Positions 31,240 to 41,336 are shown, numbered from the stretch's first letter. The stretch is DNA of 47,206 nt from Flavobacteriales bacterium (GCA_016788485.1 JAEUSV010000077.1:1-47206), one strand, 5' to 3'. Numbers and translations are program-made. The notes: a model not told the origin generated them from the letters alone.

Positions 31240-33135
31240 TTACTGCTTCACCACACGGCGGCTGGTCTGGCCGTTCTCCGTGCGCACGGTGATCATGTAA
31301 ACACCGGTGGGCTGGCTGGTGAGGTCGATGGTGTGCTGCAGCTGGCTGGTGCGGCTGGCGGCCACCACGCGGCCCGTCACATCGGTCACGGTGATGTCCA
31401 CCTGGCCGATGCCGTTCAGCATCACGTTCAGGTTGCCATTGGTGGGGTTGGGGAACACGGCCACCTTGTCGTCGAGGGGGTTCTCGCTCATGCCGATCGC
31501 GAAGGCGAACTCGGCATCGTCGAAGCCCACGCCCTTGAGGTACCAGAAGCCGCAGGGGTCGGTGTCGGCAGCGCCGGGCTCAGCGTAAACGATGGGCAGC
31601 TCGTAGTCGAAGTCGGCACCGTTGCTGATGCTGATGTTCGCCACGGTGTGGAACCAGGCGGCACCCTCGGCGTTCGTGTTGAAGGTGAGGTTCTTGGCGG
31701 CGGTCCAGAGGCCGGTGCTCACGTTCAAGCCGGCGCAGTAGATGTCCGGAAGGATGTTCTCGGTCTCGTTGGGACCGCTGGTGTTCCAGCTGAAGAACAC
31801 CTTGGTGCCATCGGCGGTGCGGCTGGCCTGCGGGCGGTTGCTCTGCAGGGGGCCGGGAGGAGCGGGGGCGGGCCACTCGTAGTCCTCGCCGTACACATCG
31901 CTCAGCAGCTCCACGTCCCAGGTCACACCGTCGGTGGTGGCCAGGTGCAGGATCTTCTGGGTCACGATGTCGCTGAACACGTAACCGGCGCTGTCGCTGC
32001 TGTTGCCGAGGCTCTGGCACAGCTGCTCGCTGATCATGTGGAGCTTGCCGTTGGCGTCGACCACCATGTCCATGTCGCTGAAGTAGGGGCGGGGCTCACC
32101 GGTGTCGTTGGCGCCGGGCACGTTGTCGATCACCCACTGGTTGGCGGCGAAGTCGTAGTCGGGCAGGGCGCTCCAGTTGGCACCACCGTCGGTGGTCTTG
32201 TACACGTAAGGCTTCGGAGCCGGGCGGGGCGTGGTGTTCACGTCCACGCCGTTCACCACGGCATACCCGGTCTGGCCATCGGGGCTGAAGGCGATGCTCC
32301 AGCTCGTCACCTGGCTGGTAAGGCCGTTGTCCGGATCGTTGTACACGAAGCGCTCGAAGGGGAGGGTGTAGGCCACGCTCCAATCCACGCTGTTGGTACC
32401 CGTGTTGAACACGCCCTTCAGCACGCTGAACGACTTGTAGTCCACGCTGTCGGAGTTGTCCGTGGTGGTGCTCAGGCGGCCGGCCAGCGACCACAGGGTG
32501 CCGTCGGGGGTGGACTGCAGGTTGTAGGTGTGGAAGGTGGTGTTGTCACCGTACACATCGATGTAGGCGTCCACGTTGTTCGAGCCATCGAACTTGGCGG
32601 AGCTGGCCTGGATGATGCCCCACTGTCCGGGGTTCACGCTGTTCAGCGTAACGCCACTGCTCACCGCATAGGCGTTAGCAGGGTCGGTGTTGCCGGCGGG
32701 GTTGTAGATGGTGATGTTGGGGTAACGACCACCCGTGACAGGAGCGGCCGTGTTGTTGAAGATGCCCGGGGTGAGCAGCTTGTTCAGCGTGAAGGTCGCG
32801 CCGCCATCCGTGCTCACGTCGAAGCGGATGGTGCCGGAGCCACCAACACCGCCGTTGTCAGCCGCGTTCTGGCGGTGCACGAACACCACCGAGTTCACGT
32901 CGGGGTTGTAGGCCACCTGGCTCTGCCCGCTGAGCAGGACGGTGTACATGTTCTGGGCATTGGCCAAGGCTACCGAGGCGGCCTTGTTGCTGCCTTTGTT
33001 GCCTTTGCTGGCGACAGGGGCCTGCTGGGCCTGGTTGTCGATCAGCTTGTGCTGGGTCCGGTGGGGTACCATCTGCTGGGCGTTCGCACCCGCAAAGGCT
33101 CCCACGGCCAGAAGAGAGAGGTAGATCTTCTTCAT
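31240..33135 (-). CDS. Secreted protein with T9SS type A sorting domain
   Basis: A 631-aa protein. A signal peptide (1-20, ending ANAQ) is followed by a long beta-rich body with repeated D-G-ATFT/GTLWS/DGVTW motifs, in the style of BNR/sialidase-like propellers. The last ~75 residues (VAVFPNPTNGNLNV... to SRRVVKQ) are a type A sorting domain that directs export and cell-surface attachment by the type IX system. This is the clearest phylum marker in the window. No catalytic residues of a sialidase are evident, so its role is open. It is monocistronic, with its own promoter and terminator. Confidence 0.9.
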   Translation of the reverse strand: MKKIYLSLLAVGAFAGANAQQMVPHRTQHKLIDNQAQQAPVASKGNKGSNKAASVALANAQNMYTVLLSGQSQVAYNPDVNSVVFVHRQNAADNGGVGGSGTIRFDVSTDGGATFTLNKLLTPGIFNNTAAPVTGGRYPNITIYNPAGNTDPANAYAVSSGVTLNSVNPGQWGIIQASSAKFDGSNNVDAYIDVYGDNTTFHTYNLQSTPDGTLWSLAGRLSTTTDNSDSVDYKSFSVLKGVFNTGTNSVDWSVAYTLPFERFVYNDPDNGLTSQVTSWSIAFSPDGQTGYAVVNGVDVNTTPRPAPKPYVYKTTDGGANWSALPDYDFAANQWVIDNVPGANDTGEPRPYFSDMDMVVDANGKLHMISEQLCQSLGNSSDSAGYVFSDIVTQKILHLATTDGVTWDVELLSDVYGEDYEWPAPAPPGPLQSNRPQASRTADGTKVFFSWNTSGPNETENILPDIYCAGLNVSTGLWTAAKNLTFNTNAEGAAWFHTVANISISNGADFDYELPIVYAEPGAADTDPCGFWYLKGVGFDDAEFAFAIGMSENPLDDKVAVFPNPTNGNLNVMLNGIGQVDITVTDVTGRVVAASRTSQLQHTIDLTSQPTGVYMITVRTENGQTSRRVVKQ

Positions 33136-33166
33136 CAGAGTGGTATTGATGGTTGGTACAGGGCCG

Positions 33167-33197
33167 GAAAGTTAATTCCGCCAAGGCACCATCCAAA
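33167..33197 (-). promoter_or_regulatory. Promoter of the T9SS cargo gene (minus-33 and minus-7)
   Basis: On the minus strand TTTG (33197-33194), a 19-nt spacer, then TAACTTTC (33174-33167). This is the best two-part match to the Bacteroidota consensus in the window. It leaves a leader of about 30 nt. Confidence 0.65.
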
Positions 33198-33237
33198 CGG
33201 AAAATGAAGCGCCCCGATCCAGGCCTTTCTTTCGATC

Positions 33238-34110
33238 CTACGCCGGGTCGCCCAGCAGGGCACGCAGCCGTTTGAGCTCGGAGGCCCTTTCGGCATCCCC
33301 GGCCTTCTCGTAGCTGTGCACCAGGTTGTTCAGCTGGCGCCGCACGATGTCGATGTTGGAGCAGGGCTGGTAGAAGCTCTCCCGGGCGTCGATGTCGAGC
33401 TTCCGGAGGAACTCGTCGATCTCGTTCCGGCCGAGGATGTCGCCCTGGCTGAAGGCGTTCACGTAGAACAGCACGCCCTGCCGGCCCTCGCCCGCGCCGA
33501 TGCTCTCCTCGTCCAGGTAGGCGAGCACGAAATGGTTGGGCAGGTTCACCCCCCGGAGGGGCAGGCCCAGCTCCTCGGCCAGCACCTGGTAGATGATCGA
33601 GAGCGAGAGCGGATTGCCCGTGCGGGTCTCGAGCACGTCGTTGATGTAGGAGTTCTGCGGCGCATGGTAGTTCCGCTTGTTCCCCTTGAACCCGTGCACC
33701 TGGAAGAAGATGTGGTTGAACACGCGCACCTTCTCGAAGGCGGTGAGGTTATCGTTCAGCTCCAGCCAGATGTCCTGGCGGATGGCCGAGAGCTTCGCCC
33801 GCACGCGCTGCACGTCCAGGTCGGGGTAGCGGTACCGGCACACGAGAAGCGCGCCCTCCAGCAGGTCCTCGCCGCCCGCGGCATGCCAGGCCTTGAGCCC
33901 TTCGTACACAGCATCCACGTGGATGGTGTGCAGGATGTCCTCGATCCGGTTGCGGTACAGGTCGCCAAGGTCCTCGGTCTCCCAGGCCCGTTCCAGCACG
34001 GGCACCACCGGCACGCCGATGGCGATGATCCGGGCCCGCACCTGCCGGTAGATGTCCTCGTCGGGATCGTCGATCAGGTTGATCAGGGCGCGGATCTCGT
34101 TCTCGCTCAT
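33238..34110 (-). CDS. SirB1/transglutaminase-like protein
   Basis: A 290-aa protein. The N-terminus is a short HEAT-like helical stretch (ALINLIDDPDEDIYRQVRARI). The main domain matches the Transglut_core2/SirB1 family: F-VHGFKGN, NSYINDVLETRTGNPLSLSIIYQ, LPLRGVNLPNHFVLAY and FYVNAFSQGDILGR. In this family the active cysteine is often lost, and here too no Cys stands at the expected helix start, so catalysis is doubtful. The C-terminus is TPR-like. It is cytosolic. Role unknown. Confidence 0.85.
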   Translation of the reverse strand: MSENEIRALINLIDDPDEDIYRQVRARIIAIGVPVVPVLERAWETEDLGDLYRNRIEDILHTIHVDAVYEGLKAWHAAGGEDLLEGALLVCRYRYPDLDVQRVRAKLSAIRQDIWLELNDNLTAFEKVRVFNHIFFQVHGFKGNKRNYHAPQNSYINDVLETRTGNPLSLSIIYQVLAEELGLPLRGVNLPNHFVLAYLDEESIGAGEGRQGVLFYVNAFSQGDILGRNEIDEFLRKLDIDARESFYQPCSNIDIVRRQLNNLVHSYEKAGDAERASELKRLRALLGDPA

Positions 34111-34219
34111 CGTGCCAGGCAGGGAAGAACTGCCTCGCTAAGGTCGACGGGCGCATCCCCCGGACGCGCTGGCCCGGTGGCTTGTTTCCACCAGCACCGT
34201 GTTGATGGGGCTGGGATGA

Positions 34220-35119
34220 TCAGCCCACCAGGCGCTCAAGCACCAGGTCGATCATGCGGCCGATGGCCCGGTGGTGGTCCTTGCTGTATTCGCGTCGCAT
34301 GCGGTTGGCCACCACGGCGCACACGGTGCAGGTACGGTGCCCCAGCAGGCCGCCCAAGCCGTACAGCGCACTGGTCTCCATCTCGTAGTTCAGTATCCGC
34401 AGCCCCTCGTGCTCGAACGCGCTGAAGGCATCGTTGATGCCTGCCGCGCTGGGCACGGCGCGAAGCTGCCGGCCCTGGGGCCCGTAGAAGCCTCCGGCCG
34501 TTACGGTGATGCCCACGTGGTTGCCCAGGCCCAGCAGCTCCACCAACCGCTTGTCGCCGGTGCCCACGTAAGGCAGGGGCAGGTTGTCCGGCCAGCCGGT
34601 GTGCGCGATGAAGTCGTTCAGCAGCCGCCGCTCGGCATCGTCCTGCTCGTTGGCGTAGTAGTGCAGCACATTGTCCAGGCCCATGCCGTAGGCCGAGACC
34701 ACGAGCTCATCCACGGGCACATCGGGCTGCAGCGCCCCACAGGTACCCAGGCGCACGATGCGCAGGGACTTGTGCGTGGACCGCACCTTCCGCTCGGCCA
34801 GGTCGATGTTCACCAGGGCGTCGAGCTCGTTGAGCACGATGTCGATGTTGTCCGTGCCGATACCTGTGGCCAGCGCGGTGATGCGCTGCCCGCCCACGGT
34901 GCCGGTGTGCGCGATGAACTCGCGGTTCTGCGAGCGGTGCTCCACCTGGTCGAAGCGCTGGCTGATCAAGGCCACCCGCCCGGGGTCGCCCACCACCAGC
35001 ACGGTGTCAGCCAGCTGCTCCGGCAGCAGGGCCAGGTGGTACACCGAACCGTCGGGGTTGAGTACCAGTTCGCTCGGCGCCAGCTCGGTGCCGGCCTCGG
35101 TAAGGATGATCGGTCGCAT
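34220..35119 (-). CDS. Nucleoside phosphorylase (uridine phosphorylase-like)
   Basis: A 299-aa protein of the PNP/UDP phosphorylase family. VVGDPGRV is the phosphate-binding N-terminal motif, GTDNIDIVLNEL and LGTCGALQPDV follow, and NYEMETSALYGLGGLLGH is the signature that binds ribose and base. It splits nucleosides with phosphate for salvage. Base preference (uridine or other) cannot be fixed by eye. It lies 4 nt after the thioesterase gene, so the two share a transcript. Confidence 0.9.
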   Translation of the reverse strand: MRPIILTEAGTELAPSELVLNPDGSVYHLALLPEQLADTVLVVGDPGRVALISQRFDQVEHRSQNREFIAHTGTVGGQRITALATGIGTDNIDIVLNELDALVNIDLAERKVRSTHKSLRIVRLGTCGALQPDVPVDELVVSAYGMGLDNVLHYYANEQDDAERRLLNDFIAHTGWPDNLPLPYVGTGDKRLVELLGLGNHVGITVTAGGFYGPQGRQLRAVPSAAGINDAFSAFEHEGLRILNYEMETSALYGLGGLLGHRTCTVCAVVANRMRREYSKDHHRAIGRMIDLVLERLVG

Positions 35120-35123
35120 GGGC

Positions 35124-35540
35124 TCAGGCGTCGTTCTCCATCAGGCGGGCCAGGGCGATCCGCCAGGCATCGGGCACGCTGATGCTCGTTCCGGCCACGT
35201 AATCGAAGCATACCATCACGCTGCGGCCCTGGGTGCAGAGCTTCCGGCCGTCGGGCTGCTTCACGAACAGGGCGTAGCTCAGGTCGAAGCTCTTGTTGCC
35301 CACGTTGCTGCACCAGGTCTCCACCTCCACCTGGTCGCTCAGGTGCACGGGCTGGCGGTAGTCGACCTCGTTGCGCGCCAGGATCAGCCCGAACTTCTTC
35401 CAATCATGGTCCTTCTCGATGAACTGCCGCAGGAAATCCATGCGGGCCAGCTCGAAATAGGAGAGGTACACCGCGTTGTGCACGTGGTGCGCCATGTCGA
35501 TGTCGTGGAACCTGACCTGGATGGGTGTCTTGGTGCGCAT
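35124..35540 (-). CDS. Acyl-CoA thioesterase, hotdog fold (YbgC/4HBT-like)
   Basis: A 138-aa protein. The hotdog-fold signature VRFHDIDMAHHVHNAVYLSY contains the catalytic aspartate in the position used by YbgC/4-hydroxybenzoyl-CoA thioesterases. The central beta-sheet (VEVETWCSNVGNKSFDLSY) follows. It should hydrolyse acyl-CoA in the cytosol. It is in an operon with the nucleoside phosphorylase, with no obvious functional link. Confidence 0.88.
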   Translation of the reverse strand: MRTKTPIQVRFHDIDMAHHVHNAVYLSYFELARMDFLRQFIEKDHDWKKFGLILARNEVDYRQPVHLSDQVEVETWCSNVGNKSFDLSYALFVKQPDGRKLCTQGRSVMVCFDYVAGTSISVPDAWRIALARLMENDA

Positions 35541-35607
35541 GCCGCGTCGGGCTGTGGGCGTTGGTTGATCGGAAGGTGATACCTGACCCCGGAGGGCCGG
35601 GGGCCGC

Positions 35608-36012
35608 TCAGGAGATCGGGTTCAGGATCACGGAGAACACCGTGATGCTGTTCGGGTCCCGGTCATAGAAGAGCTTGTCGAGGGCCTCCAGCACGTTCTT
35701 GGCCCTGAAATACGAGGTCTGGAGCGTGTTCTCGCCCTTGGCGCTCCACTGCACGGTGTAGCTGCTCGTGCGCTCCTTGTACGAATGCACGTACTCGAGC
35801 ATGTTCCGCAGCGCATCGAGCTTGTCGCTGCCCTCCACGGCGTGGAAGAGGAAGCTCTGGTTGTGGCGCGGGTTGATGGTGATGAGGTGGAGCTTGCAGC
35901 GGTTGGTGCCCAGTTCCTCGAAGTTGAAAACGAGGCTGTCCGGTCCCACACCGATGTGGTCGCCGATCTCCTTCTGCAGCCTGGCGATCTCCAGGTTCCT
36001 GTCCCGCGTCAT
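35608..36012 (-). CDS. Hypothetical protein, 134 aa
   Basis: The start is placed at ATG 36012 (MTRDRNLEIARLQKEIGDHI); the upstream in-frame part encodes nothing protein-like. It has mixed alpha/beta content (SLVFNFEELGTNRCKLHLITI, SSYTVQWSAKGENTLQTSYF, ALDKLFYDRD). No signal peptide, metal site or known motif. It follows the dehydratase gene after 19 nt on the same strand and may share its transcript. Family not recognised. Confidence 0.6.
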   Translation of the reverse strand: MTRDRNLEIARLQKEIGDHIGVGPDSLVFNFEELGTNRCKLHLITINPRHNQSFLFHAVEGSDKLDALRNMLEYVHSYKERTSSYTVQWSAKGENTLQTSYFRAKNVLEALDKLFYDRDPNSITVFSVILNPIS

Positions 36013-36031
36013 CCTGCGTTGGTGGTGTTGG

Positions 36032-37927
36032 TCAACCCTGCCGGCCGTCGGGGCCGCCCACAGGGGTGTCGAAGGTAGCATAGACCGAGTTCTGGCTCCG
36101 GTACTCGGGGATCAGGTCCTTGAGCGCGCGCACGCAACCGGCATCATCACCACGCGCTGCGGCTTCCGCCAGGGCGTGCATCACCCGTTGCGTGTGGCCG
36201 GGCTCCAGGTCGCGCACCTTGCCGATGAGGATGCGCGGGTGGTGCGTGGGCAGCGTGTCCTCCTGCGTGGCCAGCAGTTCCTCGTAGAGCTTCTCGCCGG
36301 GGCGCAGGCCGGTGTAGCGCACCTCGATGTCGCGCCCGGGCTCCTTGCCGCTCAGGCGGATCATGCGGTCGGCCAGGTCGGCGATGCGCACGGGCGCGCC
36401 CATGTCGAACACGTAGATCTCGCCGCCCTTGCCCATGGTGGCCGCCTCCAGCACCAGCCGGCAGGCCTCGGGGATGGTCATGAAGAAGCGTGTGACCTCG
36501 GGGTGCGTCACCGTTACCGGGCCGCCCTGTGCGATCTGGCGGCGGAACAGCGGGATCACCGAGCCGTTGCTGCCGAGCACGTTGCCGAAGCGGGTGGTGA
36601 TGAAGCGGGTGCCCGCGTGGCCCTGCGCAAGTGACTGTACCAGCACCTCGGCGGCGCGCTTGCTGGCGCCCATCACGCTGGTGGGGTTCACGGCCTTGTC
36701 GGTGCTGATGAGGACGAACTCGGCCACCCCGTGCTTCACGCTCGCACCGGCCACGATGCGCGTGCCCTCCACGTTGGTGCGGATGGCCTGGTGCGGCTGC
36801 GCCTCCATCAGGGGCACGTGCTTGTAGGCGGCGGCGTGGAACACCACCTCGGGGCGTTCGCGCACGAACAGCGCCTCCACGAAGGCCGCGTCGCGCACGT
36901 CGCCCACGCAGGGCACGAAGCCCCTGAGCCCGCGGCCAAGCAGCTCCATCTCCAGGTCGTAGAGCGCGCTCTCGGCCACGTCGAGCATCACCACGTGCGT
37001 GGCGCCCAGGCCGATGAGCTGGCGCACGATCTCGCTGCCGATGCTGCCGGCCGCACCGGTCACCAGCACGCGGCGGCCGGCGAAGCGGGCGCGCACCTCG
37101 GCATCGTCCAGCCTGATCACCGGGCGGCCGAGCAGGTCCTCGATGCGCACCTCGCGGATCTGGCCCGAGCTCAGCTGGCCGTTGATCCAGTCGCTCACGG
37201 GCGGTATGCTGAGCACCTGCACGCGGGCCGCCATGCACGCGTCCACCACCCGGCGGCGGTATTCGGGGTCGGGCTGCTGGATGGCGATGATCACCTGGTC
37301 CACCGTGCCGTCGGCGAGCATGCGCCCCAGCTGGTCGGTGCCCGAGATCAGCACGCCCTCGAGGCGCTTGCCGGCCTTGCGCGCATCGTCGTCCACGAAG
37401 GCCTCCACCTTGTAGCGGGCCGAGCCCTCGCGGTCCAGGGTGCGTTTGGTGATGAGGCCGGCCTCCCCGGCACCGTAGATCACCACGCGCACGGTGTCCT
37501 TGCCCGAGCCCCGGGCACGCAGGTACAGCAGCTTCACGGCGATGCGGCTGGCGATGAGCAGGATCGCCGTGGCCATGAAGTCGATGATGATGACGGAGAA
37601 GGGGAGGAAGTAGACGCTGGCGAGCAGGTGGTAGCGCGCCAGGTTGAGGAGCACGAAGACGAGGGACCCGCCCAGCACGGTGAGGAAGAGGCGCTTGGCA
37701 TCGTCGGTGCCGGTGTGGCGCACCATGCCGCGGTGGGTGCCGGCGAGCACGAAGGAGAGCAGGCGCACGCCGAAGAACCAGGGCAGCACGGGCAGCAGCA
37801 GGTCCACCTCCTGGGCGGGCACGCTGAAGTTGAAGCGCAGCTGGTAGGCGCCGGTGAGCGCCACGCCACACAAGGCCAGGTCGATGAGCAGGATCACCCA
37901 GCGGGGAACGGAGCGCGACGTGGCCAT
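36032..37927 (-). CDS. WbpM/FlaA1/CapD-type UDP-sugar dehydratase-epimerase
   Basis: A 631-aa protein from the ATG at 37927. Four N-terminal membrane spans (~10-130) precede a first Rossmann-like domain (VVIYGAGEAG, ~150-270) and a catalytic SDR domain with TGAAGSIGSE for NAD(P). The catalytic triad is S-M-K (STDKAVNPTSVMGASK), with methionine in place of the usual tyrosine, as in FlaA1 and WbpM. It likely converts UDP-GlcNAc to a 4-keto-6-deoxy sugar at the membrane, feeding the aminotransferase at 28697. A TATCTTCG box is 12 nt upstream. Confidence 0.93.
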   Translation of the reverse strand: MATSRSVPRWVILLIDLALCGVALTGAYQLRFNFSVPAQEVDLLLPVLPWFFGVRLLSFVLAGTHRGMVRHTGTDDAKRLFLTVLGGSLVFVLLNLARYHLLASVYFLPFSVIIIDFMATAILLIASRIAVKLLYLRARGSGKDTVRVVIYGAGEAGLITKRTLDREGSARYKVEAFVDDDARKAGKRLEGVLISGTDQLGRMLADGTVDQVIIAIQQPDPEYRRRVVDACMAARVQVLSIPPVSDWINGQLSSGQIREVRIEDLLGRPVIRLDDAEVRARFAGRRVLVTGAAGSIGSEIVRQLIGLGATHVVMLDVAESALYDLEMELLGRGLRGFVPCVGDVRDAAFVEALFVRERPEVVFHAAAYKHVPLMEAQPHQAIRTNVEGTRIVAGASVKHGVAEFVLISTDKAVNPTSVMGASKRAAEVLVQSLAQGHAGTRFITTRFGNVLGSNGSVIPLFRRQIAQGGPVTVTHPEVTRFFMTIPEACRLVLEAATMGKGGEIYVFDMGAPVRIADLADRMIRLSGKEPGRDIEVRYTGLRPGEKLYEELLATQEDTLPTHHPRILIGKVRDLEPGHTQRVMHALAEAAARGDDAGCVRALKDLIPEYRSQNSVYATFDTPVGGPDGRQG

Positions 37928-37939
37928 GCGAGCGAAGGC

Positions 37940-37947
37940 CGAAGATA
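37940..37947 (-). promoter_or_regulatory. Promoter box of the dehydratase gene
   Basis: TATCTTCG on the minus strand, 12 nt before the ATG at 37927. It separates this gene from the ribosomal operon upstream. Confidence 0.55.
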
Positions 37948-37973
37948 GCGGGAGGGGGCGCCATGAACGGCGA

Positions 37974-37992
37974 AAGGACCCCGAGGGTCCTT
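37974..37992 (-). terminator. Terminator of the thrS-infC-rpmI-rplT operon
   Basis: An 8-bp stem (AAGGACCC with GGGTCCTT) and a 3-nt loop, followed by TTCG on the minus strand, 45 nt past the rplT stop. Confidence 0.7.
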
Positions 37993-38037
37993 CCGAAGTG
38001 TCGGTGGACGGCCGGGGCCGCCCGCGCAACAAGGGGC

Positions 38038-38382
38038 TTACTTCAGCTTGGTCACGATGGCCTTGAAGGCTTCGGCATCGTGGTAGGCGATCTCGGCCAG
38101 GGCCTTGCGGTCCAGGTCGATGTTGTTCGTCTTCAGCTTGTTCATGAGCACGCTGTAGCTCATGCCGTGCACGCGGGCAGCGGCGTTGATACGCTGGATC
38201 CACAGGCTGCGGAAGTCGCGCTTCTTCAGGCGACGCCCGTCCCACGCGTGGGAGAGGCCTTTCTCCACGGTGTTCTTGGCGACGGTCCACACGTTCTTCC
38301 GGCGGCCGAAGTTCCCTTTGGCCAGCTTCAGCACCTTCTTGCGGCGGGCGCGGCTGGCGACCTTGTTCTTACTACGAGGCAT
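38038..38382 (-). CDS. rplT: Large-subunit ribosomal protein L20
   Basis: A 114-aa protein, the standard length. It has a basic N-terminal extension ([20 protein letters not shown]), then [26 protein letters not shown] and YSVLMNKLK, all L20 hallmarks. It binds 23S rRNA early in 50S assembly and in other bacteria represses its own operon. The 99-nt gap from rpmI could hold an L20-binding structure, but I could not confirm one. Confidence 0.98.
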   Translation of the reverse strand: MPRSKNKVASRARRKKVLKLAKGNFGRRKNVWTVAKNTVEKGLSHAWDGRRLKKRDFRSLWIQRINAAARVHGMSYSVLMNKLKTNNIDLDRKALAEIAYHDAEAFKAIVTKLK

Positions 38383-38481
38383 TGTTCGCTTGGTTTTCGG
38401 ACGAGAGCGTCAGCGCGGTGGCTGGTCTTTGGGGCTGCACGTCCTGGTTAACGCTACCTGTTCTACCCGGTGCGATGGGTC

Positions 38482-38673
38482 TTACTTCAGAAGGTCGAGA
38501 ATGGCTTTCTCGTCGCGCTTGTGCACCACGGCCATCTTGGCGAGGTTGCGCTTGCGCTTCTTGTGCTTCTTGGTAAGGATGTGGTTGTGGAACGCATGCT
38601 TGCGCTTCACTTTGCCGGTGCCGGTCAGCTTGAACCGCTTCTTGGCGCCGGACTTGGTCTTCATCTTCGGCAT
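38482..38673 (-). CDS. rpmI: Large-subunit ribosomal protein L35
   Basis: A 63-aa protein with the L35 pattern [38 protein letters not shown] and a short C-terminal helix. It sits between infC and rplT as in most bacteria. Confidence 0.98.
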   Translation of the reverse strand: MPKMKTKSGAKKRFKLTGTGKVKRKHAFHNHILTKKHKKRKRNLAKMAVVHKRDEKAILDLLK

Positions 38674-38749
38674 GGCCTCTCTGCTTTGACTGTTGACTGT
38701 CCTTGGTTATTCGGGTTGAACGGAAAGGGAGGACGGTGCGGGCACCGCC

Positions 38750-39361
38750 TTACTTTTTCTTTTTGGGGATCAGGAACATGATCATGCGCTTGCCCTCGAG
38801 CTTGGGCATGCTCTCCACCAGGCCCACGTCCTCCAGGTCCTGGGCGAACTTCAACAGCAGGATCTCGCCGCGCTCCTTGAACACGATCGTGCGGCCCTTG
38901 AAGAACACGAAGGCCTTCACCTTGTGCCCCTCGGTGAGGAAGGCGCGCGCGTGCTTCAGCTTGAAGTTCACGTCGTGCTCGTCCGTGTTGGGGCCGAAGC
39001 GGATCTCCTTCACCTCCACGGTGCTCTGCTTCGCCTTGATCTCCTTCTGCTTCTTCTTGAGGTCGTAGAGGAACTTCTTGTAGTCCACGATCCGGCACAC
39101 CGGGGGGTCGGCCGTGGCACTGATCTCCACCAGGTCCAGCGCCATGTCCTGCGCCATGCGCAACGCCTGCTCGAAAGGATACACGCCCTGCTCAACGCCT
39201 TCGCCCACCACGCGCACGGTGTGCACGCCGCGGATCTTCTCGTTGATGCGGTGCGGGTCCTCCTTGATCACACGCCCGCGGAAGGGGCGACGGGGACCGG
39301 AGAAGCCGCCCCCGCCAGGAGGACGGGAGCCGGGAGGACGGTTGAAGGGAGGACCTGCCAC
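38750..39361 (-). CDS. infC: Translation initiation factor IF-3
   Basis: A 203-aa protein. After a Pro/Gly/Arg-rich extension (~1-32) comes the IF-3 N-domain ([31 protein letters not shown]), the linker helix and the C-domain ([35 protein letters not shown]). The best start is GTG at 39361; there is no ATG in frame before the conserved domain. Non-ATG starts are usual for infC, where they let IF-3 control its own synthesis, so the GTG is meaningful. It begins 32 nt after thrS ends. Confidence 0.96.
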   Translation of the reverse strand: MAGPPFNRPPGSRPPGGGGFSGPRRPFRGRVIKEDPHRINEKIRGVHTVRVVGEGVEQGVYPFEQALRMAQDMALDLVEISATADPPVCRIVDYKKFLYDLKKKQKEIKAKQSTVEVKEIRFGPNTDEHDVNFKLKHARAFLTEGHKVKAFVFFKGRTIVFKERGEILLLKFAQDLEDVGLVESMPKLEGKRMIMFLIPKKKK

Positions 39362-39392
39362 GTAGGGGTGTTTGGGTTCTTGCGTCGTTCGT

Positions 39393-41336
39393 TCAGAGGC
39401 GCTGCAGCTGCTGGTCGATGCGGGCCTTCACCAGTTCGCTGAACTGGGCCGGCGTCATGGGGCCCAGGTCGCCCTGGCCATGTTCGCGCACCGCGACAGT
39501 ACCTGCTTCCGCCTCCTTTTCCCCGAGGATGAGCATGAACGGGATCTTGGCCAGTTCCGCATCGCGGATCTTGCGGCCGATCTTCTCGTTCCGTTCGTCA
39601 ACGGAGGCGCGAATATCGGATTCTTTGAGCAATTCGAGCATCTTCCGGCTCTGATCCAGGTACTTGTCGCTCAACGGCAGCACCACGGCCTGCTCGGGGG
39701 TGAGCCACAGCGGGAAGTTGCCGGCCGTGTGCTCGATGAGCACGGCCACGAAGCGCTCCAGGCTCCCGAAGGGCGCCCGGTGGATCATCACGGGGCGGTG
39801 GCGGGCGTTATCGCTGCCCACGTACTCCAGCTCGAAGCGCTCGGGCAGGTTGTAGTCCACCTGGATGGTGCCCAGCTGCCACTTGCGGCCCAGGGCGTCC
39901 TTCACCATGAAGTCGAGCTTGGGGCCGTAGAAGGCGGCCTCGCCGTATTCCACCACGGTCTTCAGCCCCTTCTCGGCGGCCGCGTCGATGATGGCCTGCT
40001 CGGCCTTGGTCCAGTTCTCGTCGGTACCGATGTACTTGGCCCGGTCCTCCTTGTCGCGCAGGCTGATCTGGGCCTCGTAATCCTTCAGGTCCAAGGCCTT
40101 GAACACCAGCAGCACCAGGTCGATCACCTTCATGAACTCCTCTTTCACCTGATCGGGGCGGCAGAAGAGGTGGGCATCGTCCTGCGTGAAGCCGCGCACC
40201 CGCGTAAGGCCGTGCAGCTCGCCGCTCTGCTCGTAGCGGTACACCGTACCGAACTCCGCCAGGCGGATGGGCAGGTCCTTGTAGCTGCGCGGGCGGCTCT
40301 TGTAGATCTCGCAGTGGTGCGGGCAGTTCATGGGCTTGAGGAAGAACTCCTCGCCCTCGTGCGGCGTGCGGATCGGCTGGAAGCTGTCCTTGCCGTACTT
40401 CTCGTAGTGCCCGCTGGTGACGTACAGGTCCTTGTGCGCGATGTGCGGCGTGGCCACCTGCTCGTAGCCGCTCTTCTCCTGCGCGGCCTTCATGAAGTTC
40501 ACCAGGCGCTCGCGCAGCGCGGTGCCCTTGGGCAGCCACAGGGGCAGGCCCGGACCCACCTTCTCGCTGAAGGTGAACAGGTCGAGCTCCTTGCCCAGCT
40601 TGCGGTGGTCGCGCTTCTTCGCCTCCTCCAGCAGCACCAGGTACTCGTCGAGCTCCTTCTGCTTGGGGAAGGTGATGGCGTACAGGCGCGTGAGCTGCTT
40701 GCGCTTCTCATCGCCGCGCCAGTAGGCTCCGGCCACGCTCATCACCTTGGCGGCCTTGATGAAGCCGGTGTCGGGGATGTGCGGCCCGCGGCACAGGTCG
40801 GTGAAGTTGCCTTGGGTGTAGAAGGTGATCTCACCGTCGTTCAGGCCTTCCAGCAGCTCCAGCTTGTACTCGTCGCCCTTCTCGGTGAAGTAGGCGATGG
40901 CGTCGGCCTTGCTCACCTCCTTGCGCTGGTAGGCGCTCTTCTTCGAGGCGAGCTCCTTCATCTTGGCCTCAATGGCCGCGAAGTCGCCCTCGCCGATGGT
41001 GCGGTCGCCCAGGTCGATGTCGTAGTAGAAGCCGTTCTCGATGGGCGGACCGATGCCGAACTTGGTGCCGGGGTACAAGGCCTCCACGGCCTCGGCCAGC
41101 AGGTGCGCGCTGCTGTGCCACAGCGTGCTCTTGCCCTCCGCATCGTTCCAGGTGAGCAGCTGCAGGGTGCAGTCGCCCGGCAGGGGACGGTCGGCATCGC
41201 GCACCTCGCCGTTCACCTTGGCGGAGAGGACGTTACGGGCGAGGCCTTCACTGATGCTCTTCGCCACGTCCATGGCGCTAACGCCGGGGTCGTAGCTCCG
41301 GACCGAACCGTCCGGGAGGGTCACGTTGATCTTCAT
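39393..41336 (-). CDS. thrS: Threonyl-tRNA ligase
   Basis: A 647-aa protein from the ATG at 41336 ([20 protein letters not shown], the TGS domain). The editing domain has [11 protein letters not shown] with the HxxxH zinc-like site (~90-240). The class II catalytic core includes [10 protein letters not shown] (zinc ligands), [22 protein letters not shown] and APFGSLERF (motif 3 region). A C-terminal anticodon-binding domain ends the protein. It charges tRNA-Thr. The 28 in-frame residues upstream are rejected since they contain no TGS sequence. It leads the operon with infC, rpmI and rplT. Confidence 0.98.
   Translation of the reverse strand: MKINVTLPDGSVRSYDPGVSAMDVAKSISEGLARNVLSAKVNGEVRDADRPLPGDCTLQLLTWNDAEGKSTLWHSSAHLLAEAVEALYPGTKFGIGPPIENGFYYDIDLGDRTIGEGDFAAIEAKMKELASKKSAYQRKEVSKADAIAYFTEKGDEYKLELLEGLNDGEITFYTQGNFTDLCRGPHIPDTGFIKAAKVMSVAGAYWRGDEKRKQLTRLYAITFPKQKELDEYLVLLEEAKKRDHRKLGKELDLFTFSEKVGPGLPLWLPKGTALRERLVNFMKAAQEKSGYEQVATPHIAHKDLYVTSGHYEKYGKDSFQPIRTPHEGEEFFLKPMNCPHHCEIYKSRPRSYKDLPIRLAEFGTVYRYEQSGELHGLTRVRGFTQDDAHLFCRPDQVKEEFMKVIDLVLLVFKALDLKDYEAQISLRDKEDRAKYIGTDENWTKAEQAIIDAAAEKGLKTVVEYGEAAFYGPKLDFMVKDALGRKWQLGTIQVDYNLPERFELEYVGSDNARHRPVMIHRAPFGSLERFVAVLIEHTAGNFPLWLTPEQAVVLPLSDKYLDQSRKMLELLKESDIRASVDERNEKIGRKIRDAELAKIPFMLILGEKEAEAGTVAVREHGQGDLGPMTPAQFSELVKARIDQQLQRL

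Noticed and set aside
36147..37964. Alternative minus-strand frame over the dehydratase
   Set aside because: Arg/His/Pro-rich shadow; the NAD-binding and catalytic motifs are in the frame at 36032-37927.
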